DNA of 64,000 nucleotides. Origin: Streptomyces lincolnensis (lineage in GTDB: Bacteria; Actinomycetota; Actinomycetes; Streptomycetales; Streptomycetaceae). Below are positions 46,094 to 56,152 of the stretch, piece after piece. The DNA is taken from assembly GCF_001685355.1 (NCBI RefSeq), contig NZ_CP016438.1, positions 5,456,001 through 5,520,000 of the forward strand. Direction: 5' to 3'. How positions within the stretch are numbered: the stretch's first letter is position 1; each line of letters begins with the position of its first letter. The translations under genes and the position numbers were made by a program. The notes under the pieces are model-generated. The model saw nothing but the letters and a program-made list of their open reading frames with translations, was not told the DNA's origin and made no database searches.

Positions 46094-46345
46094 GCCCCGG
46101 CGACCGTCCAGCAGCCGGTTGACCAGCGCGCAGGCCAGGAGCGGCAGGCCGGCCCCGGCGAGCACGACGAGGGGCAGCTCGGTGATCAGGACGCCGTAGT
46201 CGGTGCCCTCGCCCTCGAAGCCGCCGCGGAGGTGGATCCGGGTGCGGTCCGTGCCGAGCCACCCGAGCAGGGCGGCCAGTGCCCCCGCGACCGACAGGGC
46301 GCAGCCCCCGCATCCCACCGCGTTCCGTCTCATGATCCGTCTCAT
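46076..46345 (-). CDS. Small two-helix membrane protein
   Basis: 89 aa from the ATG at 46345 (Met5 is an alternative). Two hydrophobic helices (about 11-30 CGGCALSVAGALAALLGWL, and 54-76 ITELPLVVLAGAGLPLLACALV) joined by a charged loop, basic tail LDGRRGSDRHR. RBS weak. Convergent with the P450, overlapping it by 18 nt. Family unknown; lies 68 nt after the ABC permease and could be its distal partner. Confidence 0.55.
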   Translation of the reverse strand: MRRIMRRNAVGCGGCALSVAGALAALLGWLGTDRTRIHLRGGFEGEGTDYGVLITELPLVVLAGAGLPLLACALVNRLLDGRRGSDRHR

Positions 46346-46413
46346 GACCAAGGGGACGTGCCCCGCCCCTGCCCGGTTCGCACAGGCGTCCACCCGGGTG
46401 GGGCGAGGCACCG

Positions 46414-47997
46414 TCAGGTCGACAGGTCCCGGCGCCGCAGTCCCGCCAGCCCCGCCGCGGTCATCGCGGCCGCCAGCAGGAGCAGCGTCAGGACCGGCCC
46501 CCACCGCATCTCCCCGCCGGGCAGCTTCGGGAGGTGGCCGAAGGGGGAGAGGTCGAGGAGCACCTGTGGGGCGTCCAGGGCGGGGCCGACCCAGCCGATC
46601 AGCAGGATCGCCCCGGCCACTCCCCAGGCCGCCGCGGCCGCCCGCGGGGCCAGCCCGTGCAGCAGGACCGTCAGGCCGCCGACGACCCAGACCGCGGCCA
46701 CCTGCACCAGGCAGGCGCCCAGGATCGGCCCGGCCTGCTTGCCGTAGCCGACGGCGAAGCCCAGACCGGCGAGCAGCATGATCAGTGCGGCGCCGCCGAA
46801 GGCGATCACCAGGTGGCCCGCGGCCCAGCGCAGCCGACCGACCGCGTTCGCCAGCACCGGTTCGGCCCGGCCGGAGGTCTCCTCGCCGTGCAGGCGGAGC
46901 ACCGAGGAGACGATGTAGAGGGCGGCGACCAGGCCGAGCATGCCGACCATCGAGGCGAGGAAGGCGTCGGTGAGGCCGGTCCGGCCGCCCATCCGCTGGA
47001 AGATCTCGCGGGCGTTGTCGTTGTCGCCGACGAAGTCGGCCACGCCGTCCGTCATCCCGCCGTAGACGAGTCCGGCGAGGAGGAAGCCGAGGCTCCAGCC
47101 GAGCACGCTGCCGCGCTGGAGCCGCCAGGCCAGCGCGCTCGCCGACGCCAGGCGGCCGGCGGCGGGGCCGGGCCGGGTCGGCAGGAAGCTCATGCCCACG
47201 TCCCGGCGCCCGGCGAGCACGTAGGCCGCCGTGCCCTGGAGGGCCGCCGCCGTGAGGAACAGCAGCAGGACCCACCAGCGTTCGCCGGCGAAGGAGCGCA
47301 GGTTCTCCAGCCAGCCGAGCGGCGAGAGCCAGGTCAGCACCGAGGAGCCGTCGTCCGTCGCCGAGTCGCCGGCCGCGCGCAGCACGAAGGCGGCGCCCAG
47401 GACGGCGGCCGTCAGCCCGCGGGCGAGGCGGGCGCTCTCGGTGAGCTGGGCGACGATCGCGGCCATCGTGGCGAAGACGAGCCCGACGCCGCCGAGGCCC
47501 AGCCCGAAGGCCAGCGCGCCCGTGGCGCCCTGTCCGGCCAGGCCGGCCGTCACCAGCAGGGCCAGGGCCGCGTTCGCGACCAGCGCCGTCAGCAGCGCCG
47601 CCGTCAGGGACGCCCTGCGGCCCACCATCCCCGAGGCCACCAGCTCCTGACGGCCGCTCTCCTCCTCGTCACGGGTGTGCCGTACGACGACGATCAGGCT
47701 CATCACGGCCGCCAGCGCGCCCGCGTACACGCCGACGCGCCAGGCGGTCAGGGCGCCGAGCGAGTCGTCGAAGACCGGGCCGACCAGGGCGCGCAGGGAG
47801 GAGTTGGTCTCCATCTGGCGCAGCAGGTCGGCGCGGTCGGCCGGGGTGCCGTACAGGCCCTTGAGGCTGTTGGGCATGGAGAGCACCATGAGCGAGTTGA
47901 CCGCGACCCACACCGGGACCATCAGCCGGTCGCGGCGCAGGGCGAACCTCAACAGGGTTCCGGTGCCGGTGAGTTGGGGTGCGGCGAGGGTGGTCAT
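46414..47997 (-). CDS. ABC exporter permease (large, about 12 TMS)
   Basis: 527 aa from the ATG at 47997, which overlaps the ATPase stop (ATGA). The chain looks like two fused six-helix halves ([23 protein letters not shown] start; second half from about 275). [20 protein letters not shown] loop is typical of the TetT/multidrug exporter ABC-2 permeases of actinobacteria. Together with the ATPase at 47994-48899 it forms a drug/antibiotic exporter controlled by the divergent MarR-type gene. Confidence 0.88.
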   Translation of the reverse strand: MTTLAAPQLTGTGTLLRFALRRDRLMVPVWVAVNSLMVLSMPNSLKGLYGTPADRADLLRQMETNSSLRALVGPVFDDSLGALTAWRVGVYAGALAAVMSLIVVVRHTRDEEESGRQELVASGMVGRRASLTAALLTALVANAALALLVTAGLAGQGATGALAFGLGLGGVGLVFATMAAIVAQLTESARLARGLTAAVLGAAFVLRAAGDSATDDGSSVLTWLSPLGWLENLRSFAGERWWVLLLFLTAAALQGTAAYVLAGRRDVGMSFLPTRPGPAAGRLASASALAWRLQRGSVLGWSLGFLLAGLVYGGMTDGVADFVGDNDNAREIFQRMGGRTGLTDAFLASMVGMLGLVAALYIVSSVLRLHGEETSGRAEPVLANAVGRLRWAAGHLVIAFGGAALIMLLAGLGFAVGYGKQAGPILGACLVQVAAVWVVGGLTVLLHGLAPRAAAAAWGVAGAILLIGWVGPALDAPQVLLDLSPFGHLPKLPGGEMRWGPVLTLLLLAAAMTAAGLAGLRRRDLST

Positions 47998-48899
47998 CGG
48001 GCCGCCTCCGCCGTCGCGTCCTCCTGGTAGTGCCGCAGGAACAGCTCCTCCAGCGTCGGCGGCTTCGAGGTCAGCGACCGTACGCCCGAGTCGGTCAACG
48101 ACCGCAGTACGGCGTCGAGTTTGTCGGTGTCGACCTGGAGCCGTACCCGGCGGCCCTGGACGTCGAGGTCGTGCACCCCGGGCAGGTGGGTCAACCCGTT
48201 GGGCGGGCCCGCGAGTTCGGCGGTGACGCTGGTGCGGGTGAGGTGGCGCAGCTCGGCGAGCGAGCCGGTCTCGACGGTGCGGCCCTTGCGGATGATGCTG
48301 ACGCGGTCGCAGAGCTCCTCGACCTCGCTGAGGATGTGGGACGAGAGGAGGACCGTCCGGCCGCGGTCGCGCTCCTCCTCCACGCAGCGCCGGAAGACCT
48401 CCTCCATCAGGGGGTCCAGGCCCGAGGTCGGCTCGTCCAGGATCAGCAGGTCGACGTCCGAGGCGAACGCGGCGACCAGGGCGACCTTCTGCCGGTTGCC
48501 CTTCGAGTACGTCCGGCCCTTCTTGGCGGGGTCCAGCTCGAACCGTTCGACCAGGTCGGCGCGGCGCCGTGGGTCGAGCCCGCCGCGCAGGCGGCCGTAG
48601 AGGTCGATGACCTCGCCGCCGGAGAGGTTGCGCCACAGGGTCACGTCACCGGGCACGTACGCGATCCGGCGGTGCACCTCCACGGCGTCCGCCCACGGGT
48701 CGCGGCCGAGCACCTGGGCCGCGCCCGCGTCCGCGCGCAGCAGGCCGAGCAGGACGCGGATGGTGGTGGACTTGCCGGAGCCGTTCGGGCCGAGGAAGCC
48801 GTGGACCTCGCCGGTCCGGACGTCCAGGTCGAGGCCGTCGAGCGCGTGGGTGCTGCCGAACGACTTGTGGAGGCCGGAGACGGTGATTGCCTTCGTCAT
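47994..48899 (-). CDS. ABC transporter ATP-binding protein (DrrA-like)
   Basis: 301 aa. Walker A GPNGSGKS (37-44), signature YSKGNRQK (131-138), Walker B LLILDE (151-156), [16 protein letters not shown]-loop. C-terminal [12 protein letters not shown] is the DrrA/daunorubicin-resistance type domain. Start at 48899, 74 nt from the divergent regulator; the shared region carries a dyad operator. Confidence 0.92.
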   Translation of the reverse strand: MTKAITVSGLHKSFGSTHALDGLDLDVRTGEVHGFLGPNGSGKSTTIRVLLGLLRADAGAAQVLGRDPWADAVEVHRRIAYVPGDVTLWRNLSGGEVIDLYGRLRGGLDPRRRADLVERFELDPAKKGRTYSKGNRQKVALVAAFASDVDLLILDEPTSGLDPLMEEVFRRCVEEERDRGRTVLLSSHILSEVEELCDRVSIIRKGRTVETGSLAELRHLTRTSVTAELAGPPNGLTHLPGVHDLDVQGRRVRLQVDTDKLDAVLRSLTDSGVRSLTSKPPTLEELFLRHYQEDATAEAAR

Positions 48900-48919
48900 G
48901 CTTCAGAACGTACGCTTCT

Positions 48920-48935
48920 TTCAGAAATTTGTGAA
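48920..48935. promoter_or_regulatory. Dyad operator between ABC exporter and MarR/GbsR-type gene
   Basis: TTCAGAAATTTGTGAA, palindromic except one base pair, flanked by CGCTTC (48913-48918) and GAAGCG (48942-48947), also inverted. This AT-rich dyad in a 74-nt divergent region is a typical MarR-family operator. Confidence 0.65.
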
Positions 48936-48973
48936 GTTAAGGAAGCGCTAAAAGCCCGGATAGGGTGGCGACC

Positions 48974-49471
48974 ATGGCGGATGCGATGGGGCGTGATCAG
49001 GAGGCGGTCGCGAAGTTCGTGGAGAGCTTCGCCGCGCAGCTCGTCGAGGCCGGGATGCAGCGCATGTCCGCACGGGTCTTCGCCGCGCTGCTGTCCTCCG
49101 ACGAGGGAGTGATGACCTCGTCGGAACTGGGCGAGCAGCTGAAGATCAGCCCCGCCGCCGTCTCCGGCGCGGTGCGCTACCTGTCCCAGGTGCACATGGT
49201 CTCGCGCGAGCGGGAGCCCGGTTCACGGCGGGAGCGGTACCGGGTGCGCGGCGATCAGTGGTACGAGGCGCTCACCAACCGCGAGGCGATCATCAGACGG
49301 TGGGAGGACGCCCTGCGCGAAGGGGTCAGCAGCCTGGGTGCCGACACCCCGGCGGGGCGCCGCATGGCCGAGACGCTGGCCTTCTTCGAGTTCATCGAGG
49401 GTGAGGTCGCCGAGATGATGGAACGCTGGCGAACACACCGGCAGAAGCTCTTCGGCGACCAGGACCACTAG
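48974..49471 (+). CDS. GbsR/MarR family transcriptional regulator
   Basis: 165 aa, ATG at 48974 preceded by TAGGGT (7-nt gap; leaderless type). Winged helix: MQRMSARVFAALLSSDEGVMTSSELGEQLKISPAAVSGAVRYLSQVHMVSREREPGSRRERYRV, with the extended C-terminal dimerisation helices (GRRMAETLAFFEFIEGEVAEMMERW). Divergent from the ABC exporter it presumably represses, sensing the exporter's substrate. Tail overlaps the next convergent gene by 4 nt. Confidence 0.9.
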   Translation: MADAMGRDQEAVAKFVESFAAQLVEAGMQRMSARVFAALLSSDEGVMTSSELGEQLKISPAAVSGAVRYLSQVHMVSREREPGSRRERYRVRGDQWYEALTNREAIIRRWEDALREGVSSLGADTPAGRRMAETLAFFEFIEGEVAEMMERWRTHRQKLFGDQDH

Positions 49472-50379
49472 CGGCCCTTGCGGACGAGGTCGGTGACGTG
49501 TTCGCCCTCGCTGATCGTGAGGGGGCCGGTCGCCTGTTCGGGGGCGACGATTCCCAGGGCGGCCGCCAGGGTGCGGCCGTGCAGGTCGAGGGTGGCCTCG
49601 GTCAGGGTGGTGAGGTCGGCCACGGCGGCGCGGGCGCGGGCCCAGCCGGTCAGGCCGATGCCCGCGGCGACCAGCAGCGCGGGCCACCACACCACGGTGA
49701 GCAGGAGGTAGGGCACGGCCCAGGTCCCGGTGGCGACGGCGGCGGCGAACGCCGTGTGCGCGGCGGTGAGTTCGGCCCGCGCGGGGTCGGGGAGGACCAG
49801 CCAGAGCCGGGACCAGCCGTAGGCCAGGTCGAGCCCGTAGCGATGGTGCGCGATCGACTCCACGGCGTGGACCCGGTCGCCCATCCAGGTCGGTCTGCCC
49901 GGCTCGGCCATGGCCAGCCGGGTGATGCGGTGGGCCGCGGTGTCGATCCGCTCCTGCTGCTCGGGGGTGCGGGCGGCCGGGCTCGCGGCTTCGAGCGCCC
50001 GGCGCTCCTCGACGAGTTGGTGCCACCGCGCACGCCGGCGCACCGTACGCGCCGTCGCGACCCCGGTGAAGGGGCGGGGCCAGGGCCCCAGCCAGACGCG
50101 CCGGGTGACTCCGGCCAGGGTCTGCACGACGAAGCCCACACCGGCGGCGCCCGCCAGTACGGCCACGACGAGGAGCGCCTGCGCCCCGCTCGGCAGGCCG
50201 GCGATCGTGGTGGCGGTGCTGTCGGCCCGCCGGGTCAGCAGCGCGACGTTCCACGCGTCGGCGTGGCCGAGGATGACGGCCAGCCACACCGCGCCGAGGA
50301 AGAACGCACCGGGCAGCACGAGCAGGCTGATCCACCGGTCGGCCAGTGCCTTGGCCAACTGCTGGAAGAATCCGCCCAC
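49468..50379 (-). CDS. Four-helix membrane protein linked to CHAT gene
   Basis: 303 aa, GTG at 50379. Membrane segments about 18-38 (ISLLVLPGAFFLGAVWLAVIL), 66-90 (ALLVVAVLAGAAGVGFVVQTL), 220-245 (WAVPYLLLTVVWWPALLVAAGIGL); middle part cytosolic and helical (RRALEAASPAARTPEQQERIDTAAHRI). No family recognised. Begins 5 nt after the small gene at 50385, so these two form a unit divergent from the TPR-CHAT protease. It could be the target or pore-forming effector of that protease (inference). Confidence 0.7.
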   Translation of the reverse strand: MGGFFQQLAKALADRWISLLVLPGAFFLGAVWLAVILGHADAWNVALLTRRADSTATTIAGLPSGAQALLVVAVLAGAAGVGFVVQTLAGVTRRVWLGPWPRPFTGVATARTVRRRARWHQLVEERRALEAASPAARTPEQQERIDTAAHRITRLAMAEPGRPTWMGDRVHAVESIAHHRYGLDLAYGWSRLWLVLPDPARAELTAAHTAFAAAVATGTWAVPYLLLTVVWWPALLVAAGIGLTGWARARAAVADLTTLTEATLDLHGRTLAAALGIVAPEQATGPLTISEGEHVTDLVRKGR

Positions 50380-50384
50380 GCGCG

Positions 50385-50729
50385 TTACCCCCGTTCCATG
50401 AGCCGGTCCAGGACCGCGCAGCGGGGGATCGCACCCGCCGGTGGCGGTACCGCCGTCCGGTCGCAGGCGCCGTCCGGGCAGCGGAAGGTCTCCTGACGGG
50501 CGGTGCCCGGCCCGGATCCCGGCAGCGCCGTCGCGAGCGTGCGCAGGGTGGTCTCACGGTCGGTGTTCAGCAACTGGCCCAGCAGGGCGAGCACCGGACG
50601 CCGGGCCCGTGCCTCGGCCACGATCCGTTCCAGCAGTTCCTGACGTGTCGTGGAGTGCCGCCTGGTCTCGCCGATCAGCGCGCCGAATTCCTTGCACAGC
50701 GTGGTCAGGGCCGATCGTTCGGCGTCCAA
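50385..50729 (-). CDS. Small hypothetical protein next to CHAT gene
   Basis: 114 aa from a TTG at 50729 chosen for the AAAGGGGAG RBS; longer in-frame versions would intrude into the divergent CHAT gene. Helical N-terminal part (SALTTLCKEFGALIGETRRHSTTRQELLERIVAEARARRPVLALLGQLL), then a short Cys-containing tail (RCPDGACD ... PRCAVLDRLM) that could bind metal. 43 nt from the CHAT start. Resembles in layout the small adaptor proteins that accompany caspase-like effectors; no firm family. Confidence 0.6.
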   Translation of the reverse strand: MDAERSALTTLCKEFGALIGETRRHSTTRQELLERIVAEARARRPVLALLGQLLNTDRETTLRTLATALPGSGPGTARQETFRCPDGACDRTAVPPPAGAIPRCAVLDRLMERG

Positions 50730-50772
50730 CGGGGCTCCCCTTTCCGTCAGTCGGCCGATAGTCTCACGGACG

Positions 50773-53700
50773 ATGTCCTCCGACCACGGGCCCGATCCCG
50801 AGCTGCTGAACCAGCAGGCGGTCGACCTTCTGAACCGGGCCACCGCGTCCGGTGACACGAATCTGCTGGGCACCTGCGTCTCGCTGTTCCAGAACATCCT
50901 CGCGCTGACACCGCATCACCATCCGCACCGTGCCACCCGCCTGTACAACCTCGCCGAGAGCCACCGGGCCCGGTACGCGCTGACGGCAGACCAGGCGGAC
51001 GGCGACCGGTCGATCGCCGTCGGGCGACAGGCCGTGGCCGCCCTCCACGACGGCGACCCGAACGCCGCGCTGATCCTGGGCAACCTCGCCGCCACCCATC
51101 TCCTGCGGTACCAGCGCGCCGGGCACCCGGACGACCTGGACGGGGTCATCGAGTGCGGGGAACGGGCGATCGTCGCGACCGGCGCCGACCCGAACATGGC
51201 GTTCCACCTGTCCACTCTCGCCACGGGCCGCCTGCTGCGGTTCGAGGGGACCGGGCACCTCGCGGACCTGGACCGCGCCATCGACTGCGGCGAGCGCGCC
51301 CTGGCCGTCGCCCCCGCCGGCTCCCCGCACCGGCCGGTCACCCTGACCAACCTCGGCACCGCCTACTGGGCACGTTTCGGACGGGCGGGCCGTCCGGCGG
51401 ACCTGGACCGCGCCATCGGCATCGGGGAACAGGCCGTGGCCGACACCGGCAACCCGCACCGGGTGACCGCCCTGTCCAACCTCGCCGTCGCCTACCACGA
51501 CCGCTTCGAGCGGACCGGGAACCTGGCGGACCTGGACCGGGCCATCGCCCACCACGAACACGCGGTGGCCGCCGCCCCGGCCGACGCTCCCGACGGTGTG
51601 GCCTACCTGTCCAACCTCGGCATGGCGTACCAGGCGCGGTTCGACCGGCTGGGGGAGACGGCCGACCTGGACCGGGCCATCGGCCACCTCGGCCGTGTCG
51701 TCGCCGAGGCGCCCCGGGGCCATCGCCGGTTCGCGACGTTCCTGTCCAACCTCGGCATCGCGTACCGGGCGCGGTTCGACCGGCTGGGGGAGGTTCCCGA
51801 CCTGGACCGGGCCGTCACCCAGCACGAGCAGGCCGTGGCCGCCACACCCGCCGGCCACCCGGAACTCGCCCACCGCCTGTCCAACCTCGGCACCGCGTAC
51901 GGCGCCCGGTTCGACCGCAAGGGGGACCCCGGCGACATGCACCGGGCCGTCGGGAGCCTGGAGGGCGCGGTCGCCGCCATCCCCGCCGACCACCCCGGCC
52001 GGGCGCTCCTCCTGTCCAACCTCGCGGCGGCCCTGCTGGGGCGGTTCGCGCGGCTGGGGGAGGTGGCCGACCTGGACCGGGCCGTCGCGTACCGCGAACA
52101 GGCCGTGGCCGCCACGCCGGCCGACCACCCCAACCTGGCCATGCACCTGTCCAACCTCAGCTTCGCCCACTGGTCCCGGCTCGGCCGCACCGGGGAGATG
52201 TCCGACCTGGACGCGGCCATCGACGCCGGGAGACGCTCGGTGGCCGCCACGCCGGACGACCACCCGGACCGCGCGATGCGCCTGAACAACCTCGCCAACG
52301 CCCTCCAGCAACGGTTCGCGCACAGCGGCAGCCGGCACGACCTGGACCGGGCCGTGGAGTATCACGAGCAGGCCGTGACCACCACGCCGAACGACCACCC
52401 GAACCGGGCCACCTGGCTGTCCAACCTCGGGACCGCCTACGGGGCGCGAGCCCGGCGCAGCGGCGGGGCCGACTTCGACAACGCCGTCGACCTCGCGCTG
52501 CTGGCGCTCGCGGCCACCCCCGCCGACCATCCCGACCGGCCGCTGCGCCTGTTCAACCTCGGACGGGCCCATGAGGCGCGGTACGAGCACGCGGGCGATC
52601 CGGCCGACCTGGACCGCGCCGTCGACCTGGCACAGGAGACGGCCGCGGCCGTCCCCGCCGACCATCCGGACCGCGCACGGCACCTGTTCAACCTCGGCAA
52701 CGCCCACCGGCTGCGCTTCCGGCGGACCGGCGCCACCTCCGACCTCGACCGCGCCGTCGACGCCGCGGAACAGGCGGTCGCGGCCACCCCCGGTGACCAT
52801 CCCCGCCGGGCCGGCCGCATCTACCTCCTCGGGATCTGTTACACGAGGCGGTGGGACACCGGGAGCGCCCTCGACCGGTCGCGGATCGCCCGGCTCGCGC
52901 AGGACGCGCTCGCGGCCACGACGTCGCCCCCGTTCGACCGGCTCCGCGCCTGCTGGGCGGTCGGCCGGCTCGCCTACGTACTGGACGAACCGCACATCGC
53001 CCGCTCGCTGTTCGATACGGCGGTGGAGCTGCTGCCGCTGGTCGCGGCACGGGAGACCTCGTCGGCGGACCACGAACACCGCCTCGGCGCGAACCGCGGG
53101 CTGGTCGGCGAGACGATCGCCGTGCACTGTGCCCTGGGCGATCCGGGCGGCGCGGTCCAGGCCGGTGAGCTGGGCCGGGCGGTCCTGCTGGCGTCGCGGC
53201 TGGCCCTGCGCACCCCCCTCGCCGACCTGGAGGCCGAGCATCCGGCTCTGGCCCGCCGGCTGAGCCGCGTCCGCGACGCCCTCAACGCGCCGGATCCCCC
53301 GGCCATGGCCGCGCCCGGCGGCCAGGTGCTCGACGTCGTCGACCGGCGCAGACGGCTGTGGGCCGAGCACGACGCCGTACTGGCGGAGATCCGCCGGCTG
53401 CCGGGCCTGGACCGGTTCCTGCTCCCGCCGACGTGGGAGGAACTGCGGCCGACCGCCACCGGCGGGGCGGTCGTGCTGCTCAACGCCGGTCTCCAGCGGT
53501 GCGACGCCGTCGTCGTCACCGCCGACGGGCCCCCGCTGCTGGTGCCGCTGCCCGGCCTGCGGCTCGCCGACGTCGAGGCGTGGGCCGCCGAGCTGACGGA
53601 AGCGACGCACGACGCCGGCTCGTTCACCGGCGAGCTGCGCCGACAACGGGTGCTGACGGAGGTGCTCGGCCGGCTGTGGGACACGACGGTCGAACCGGTC

Positions 53701-54486
53701 CTCGACGCGGTCGACCGTCGGCTCCGCCCGGACGACGGGGTCCTGCCCCGCGTGTGGTGGATGCCGACCGGCCTGCTCGGGCTGCTGCCCCTGCACGCGG
53801 CGGGACACGCCGGCCGGGCCGGGGCGCTCGACCGGGTGATCTCGTCGTACACGCCCACACTGCGCACCCTGGCCCGGGCCGGCGGACGCCCGGCCGCGAC
53901 GGCCCTGCGCCGGCTCACCGTCGCCCTCGACCGCACCCCGGGCCTGGCGGACCTGCCGGCCACCGCCGCCGAGGCGGCGAGCCTGCACGCCGCCCATCCC
54001 GACATGCCGCTGCTCACCAACGAGCAGGCCACCGCCGCCCGGGTGACCGGCGCGCTCTCCACGGCGAGTTGGGCCCACTTCGCCTGCCACGCCGGCACCA
54101 ACCCCGACACGCCGTCCGAGGGCGGGCTGCACCTCCACGACGGCGTGCTGTCCATCGCGGAGATCGGTCGCCACGACCTCCACGAGGCCGAACTGGCGTA
54201 CCTGTCCGCGTGTTCCACGGGACACGTCGGCCGACGGCACGCGGACGAGTCCATCCACCTCGCCTCCGCGTTCCAACTGGCCGGATTCCGGCACGTCGTC
54301 GCGAGCCTGTGGCCCCTGGACGACAGCGTCGCGGCCGGCGCGGCCGACCACTTCTACCGGCTGATGCCGAACACGCCGTCGGCCGACGACGCGGCCATCG
54401 CGCTCCACCACGTCGTACGGCGTCTGCGCGCCGAGCACCCGGGCCGGCCCCATCTGTGGGCGTCGCTCATCCACAGCGGGCCGTAG
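50773..54486 (+). CDS. TPR-CHAT caspase-like protease
   Basis: 1237 aa from the ATG at 50773 (TAGTCT 8 nt upstream; leaderless type). Residues about 20-690 are some thirteen TPR-like units of about 45 residues, each with a DLDRAI...HEQAVAATPADHPD...LSNLGTAYGARF theme. A helical linker follows, then a C-terminal CHAT domain (about 880-1237): VVLLNAGLQRCDAVVV, LPRVWWMPTGLLGLLPLHAAG, AHFACHAGTN with candidate catalytic His1106, and LSACSTGH with catalytic Cys1147; ASLWPLDDSVAA closes it. CHAT proteases act in programmed death and anti-phage systems (e.g. TPR-CHAT partner of type III-E CRISPR). Here there is no CRISPR; the partners may be the divergent small and membrane proteins. Confidence 0.9.
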   Translation: MSSDHGPDPELLNQQAVDLLNRATASGDTNLLGTCVSLFQNILALTPHHHPHRATRLYNLAESHRARYALTADQADGDRSIAVGRQAVAALHDGDPNAALILGNLAATHLLRYQRAGHPDDLDGVIECGERAIVATGADPNMAFHLSTLATGRLLRFEGTGHLADLDRAIDCGERALAVAPAGSPHRPVTLTNLGTAYWARFGRAGRPADLDRAIGIGEQAVADTGNPHRVTALSNLAVAYHDRFERTGNLADLDRAIAHHEHAVAAAPADAPDGVAYLSNLGMAYQARFDRLGETADLDRAIGHLGRVVAEAPRGHRRFATFLSNLGIAYRARFDRLGEVPDLDRAVTQHEQAVAATPAGHPELAHRLSNLGTAYGARFDRKGDPGDMHRAVGSLEGAVAAIPADHPGRALLLSNLAAALLGRFARLGEVADLDRAVAYREQAVAATPADHPNLAMHLSNLSFAHWSRLGRTGEMSDLDAAIDAGRRSVAATPDDHPDRAMRLNNLANALQQRFAHSGSRHDLDRAVEYHEQAVTTTPNDHPNRATWLSNLGTAYGARARRSGGADFDNAVDLALLALAATPADHPDRPLRLFNLGRAHEARYEHAGDPADLDRAVDLAQETAAAVPADHPDRARHLFNLGNAHRLRFRRTGATSDLDRAVDAAEQAVAATPGDHPRRAGRIYLLGICYTRRWDTGSALDRSRIARLAQDALAATTSPPFDRLRACWAVGRLAYVLDEPHIARSLFDTAVELLPLVAARETSSADHEHRLGANRGLVGETIAVHCALGDPGGAVQAGELGRAVLLASRLALRTPLADLEAEHPALARRLSRVRDALNAPDPPAMAAPGGQVLDVVDRRRRLWAEHDAVLAEIRRLPGLDRFLLPPTWEELRPTATGGAVVLLNAGLQRCDAVVVTADGPPLLVPLPGLRLADVEAWAAELTEATHDAGSFTGELRRQRVLTEVLGRLWDTTVEPVLDAVDRRLRPDDGVLPRVWWMPTGLLGLLPLHAAGHAGRAGALDRVISSYTPTLRTLARAGGRPAATALRRLTVALDRTPGLADLPATAAEAASLHAAHPDMPLLTNEQATAARVTGALSTASWAHFACHAGTNPDTPSEGGLHLHDGVLSIAEIGRHDLHEAELAYLSACSTGHVGRRHADESIHLASAFQLAGFRHVVASLWPLDDSVAAGAADHFYRLMPNTPSADDAAIALHHVVRRLRAEHPGRPHLWASLIHSGP

Positions 54487-54529
54487 CCCGGACCGGACCC
54501 CCGACGCCGCGGAGGTCCGTCGGAAGTCC

Positions 54530-56041
54530 CTACCGTTCCTTGGTCTCCTCCAGCACCGTCCGCCCGAGCAGCGCGTACCGGGACGGGTCGCGCCGCTTGA
54601 GGTACTGGGCGTAGCCGATGCCCGTCGCCGCGACCAGGGCGACCAGCCAGGGTGTCGCCTTCAGCACCAGGGAACCGGACTCCGGGCCGGCCGCCACACC
54701 CATGTTGGAGACCAGCAGCACCACCACCGCGAGCATCGCGACGCCGCCGACGAGCGGGGCCGTGAAGGTCCGGAACCAGTGGCGGCTCTCGGGGTGGTGG
54801 GAGCGGAAGTACGACAGGACCGCGAAGGAGCAGACGGCCTGTACGACGAGGATGGCCATGGTGCCGAGGATGGCGAGCAGGACGTAGGTGCCGGTGTAGG
54901 GGTCCTTGCCGGCGATCCAGAACGCGGCCAGCAGGACGGCGGTCACCACCGTCTGGACCAGGCCCGCGATGTGCGGGGAGCCGTGCCGCTCGTGGGTGCG
55001 GCCGACGGTGCGCTTCAGGGAGGGCAGGACACCCTCGCGGCCCAGCGCGTACATGTAGCGGGCGGCGCAGTTGTGGAAGGCCATGCCGCAGGCCAGCGAG
55101 CCGGTGATCATCAGCCACTGCATGACGACGACCGCCCAGTGGCCGACGTACTGCTCGGTGGGGTTGAAGAACATCGCGAGCGGGTTCGCGGAGGAGGCGG
55201 CCGCCACGGCCTCCTTCTCGCCGTTGCCCGTGATGGCCATCCAGGAGACGAAGACGTAGAAGACGCCGACGCCCAGGACGGAGACCATCGTCGCCTTGGG
55301 GATGATCTTCTTCGGGTCGCGGGACTCCTCGCCGTACATCGCGGTCGACTCGAAGCCGACCCACGACCAGAAGGCGAAGAAGAGGCCGAGGCCGGCGGAG
55401 GTGCCCTGGAAGGCGTTGACCGGGTTGACCGGGCCGAAGGTGAAGCCGTCGGGGCCGCCGCCGTGCAGGGCGACCGAGATCGCCATCGCCGCGAGGACCG
55501 TCACCTCGGTGGCCAGCAGGACGACGAGGAGCTTCTCGGCGACCGAGACGCCGAACCAGGTGCCCATCGCGTTGACGGCGAGCATCAGGATCGCGAAGGT
55601 CCACCACGGGATGTGCAGCCCCGTCTGGTCCTTGAGGGTGGTCGTCGCGAAGGTGGAGAAGATGCCGATCAGAGCCGGCTCGAAGACGACGTACGCGAAG
55701 GTCGCGAGCATCCCCGAGGCCAGGCCCACGGTCCGGCCCAGACCGTAGGAGATGAAGCCGTAGAAGGCGCCGGTGGAGGTGATGTGCTTCGCCATCGAGG
55801 TGAAGCCGACGGAAAAGATTGCCAGGACGACCATTGCGACGAGGTAGCTCGCCGGGGCGCCGATGCCGTTGCCCGACGACACCATGAAGGGCACGTTGCC
55901 GGTCATCGCGGTGATCGGGGCGGCGGTCGCGACGGCCATGAAGACCACCCCGAGCAGGCCCACGGCGTTGGGCTTGAGCCGGTGGACGGTGCCGTCCGCG
56001 TCTGTCCTCGCCGCCGGGGCGACTCCCTCGTCCACTGCCAT
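54530..56041 (-). CDS. APC family amino acid/amine permease, probable ethanolamine importer
   Basis: 503 aa from the ATG at 56041 (GGAGAGGAG upstream). About 12 transmembrane helices; APC features LKPNAVGLLGVVFMAVATAAPITAMTGNVPF in TM1, FFAFWSWVGFESTAMYGEESRDPKKIIPKA in TM6-7. Divergent from eutBC with a shared 162-nt regulatory region, so ethanolamine uptake is the natural inference; amino acid transport is the alternative. Confidence 0.85.
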   Translation of the reverse strand: MAVDEGVAPAARTDADGTVHRLKPNAVGLLGVVFMAVATAAPITAMTGNVPFMVSSGNGIGAPASYLVAMVVLAIFSVGFTSMAKHITSTGAFYGFISYGLGRTVGLASGMLATFAYVVFEPALIGIFSTFATTTLKDQTGLHIPWWTFAILMLAVNAMGTWFGVSVAEKLLVVLLATEVTVLAAMAISVALHGGGPDGFTFGPVNPVNAFQGTSAGLGLFFAFWSWVGFESTAMYGEESRDPKKIIPKATMVSVLGVGVFYVFVSWMAITGNGEKEAVAAASSANPLAMFFNPTEQYVGHWAVVVMQWLMITGSLACGMAFHNCAARYMYALGREGVLPSLKRTVGRTHERHGSPHIAGLVQTVVTAVLLAAFWIAGKDPYTGTYVLLAILGTMAILVVQAVCSFAVLSYFRSHHPESRHWFRTFTAPLVGGVAMLAVVVLLVSNMGVAAGPESGSLVLKATPWLVALVAATGIGYAQYLKRRDPSRYALLGRTVLEETKER

Positions 56042-56152
56042 CGGACCGGCTCCTCTCCTGGTGCTCCGTCGCCGCACACGGTGCTGCACGGCACCGGAAC
56101 TCTGTCGGCCGAATGAGTCGAGCAAGAGTCTCGGCACGTTAAATATTTGTCA

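Noticed and set aside
50764..54474. Minus-strand ORF of 1236 codons opposite the TPR-CHAT gene
   Set aside because: It is the antisense shadow of a strongly coding plus-strand gene. Its composition is Arg/Gly/Val-rich with no motif, a known effect of high third-position GC.
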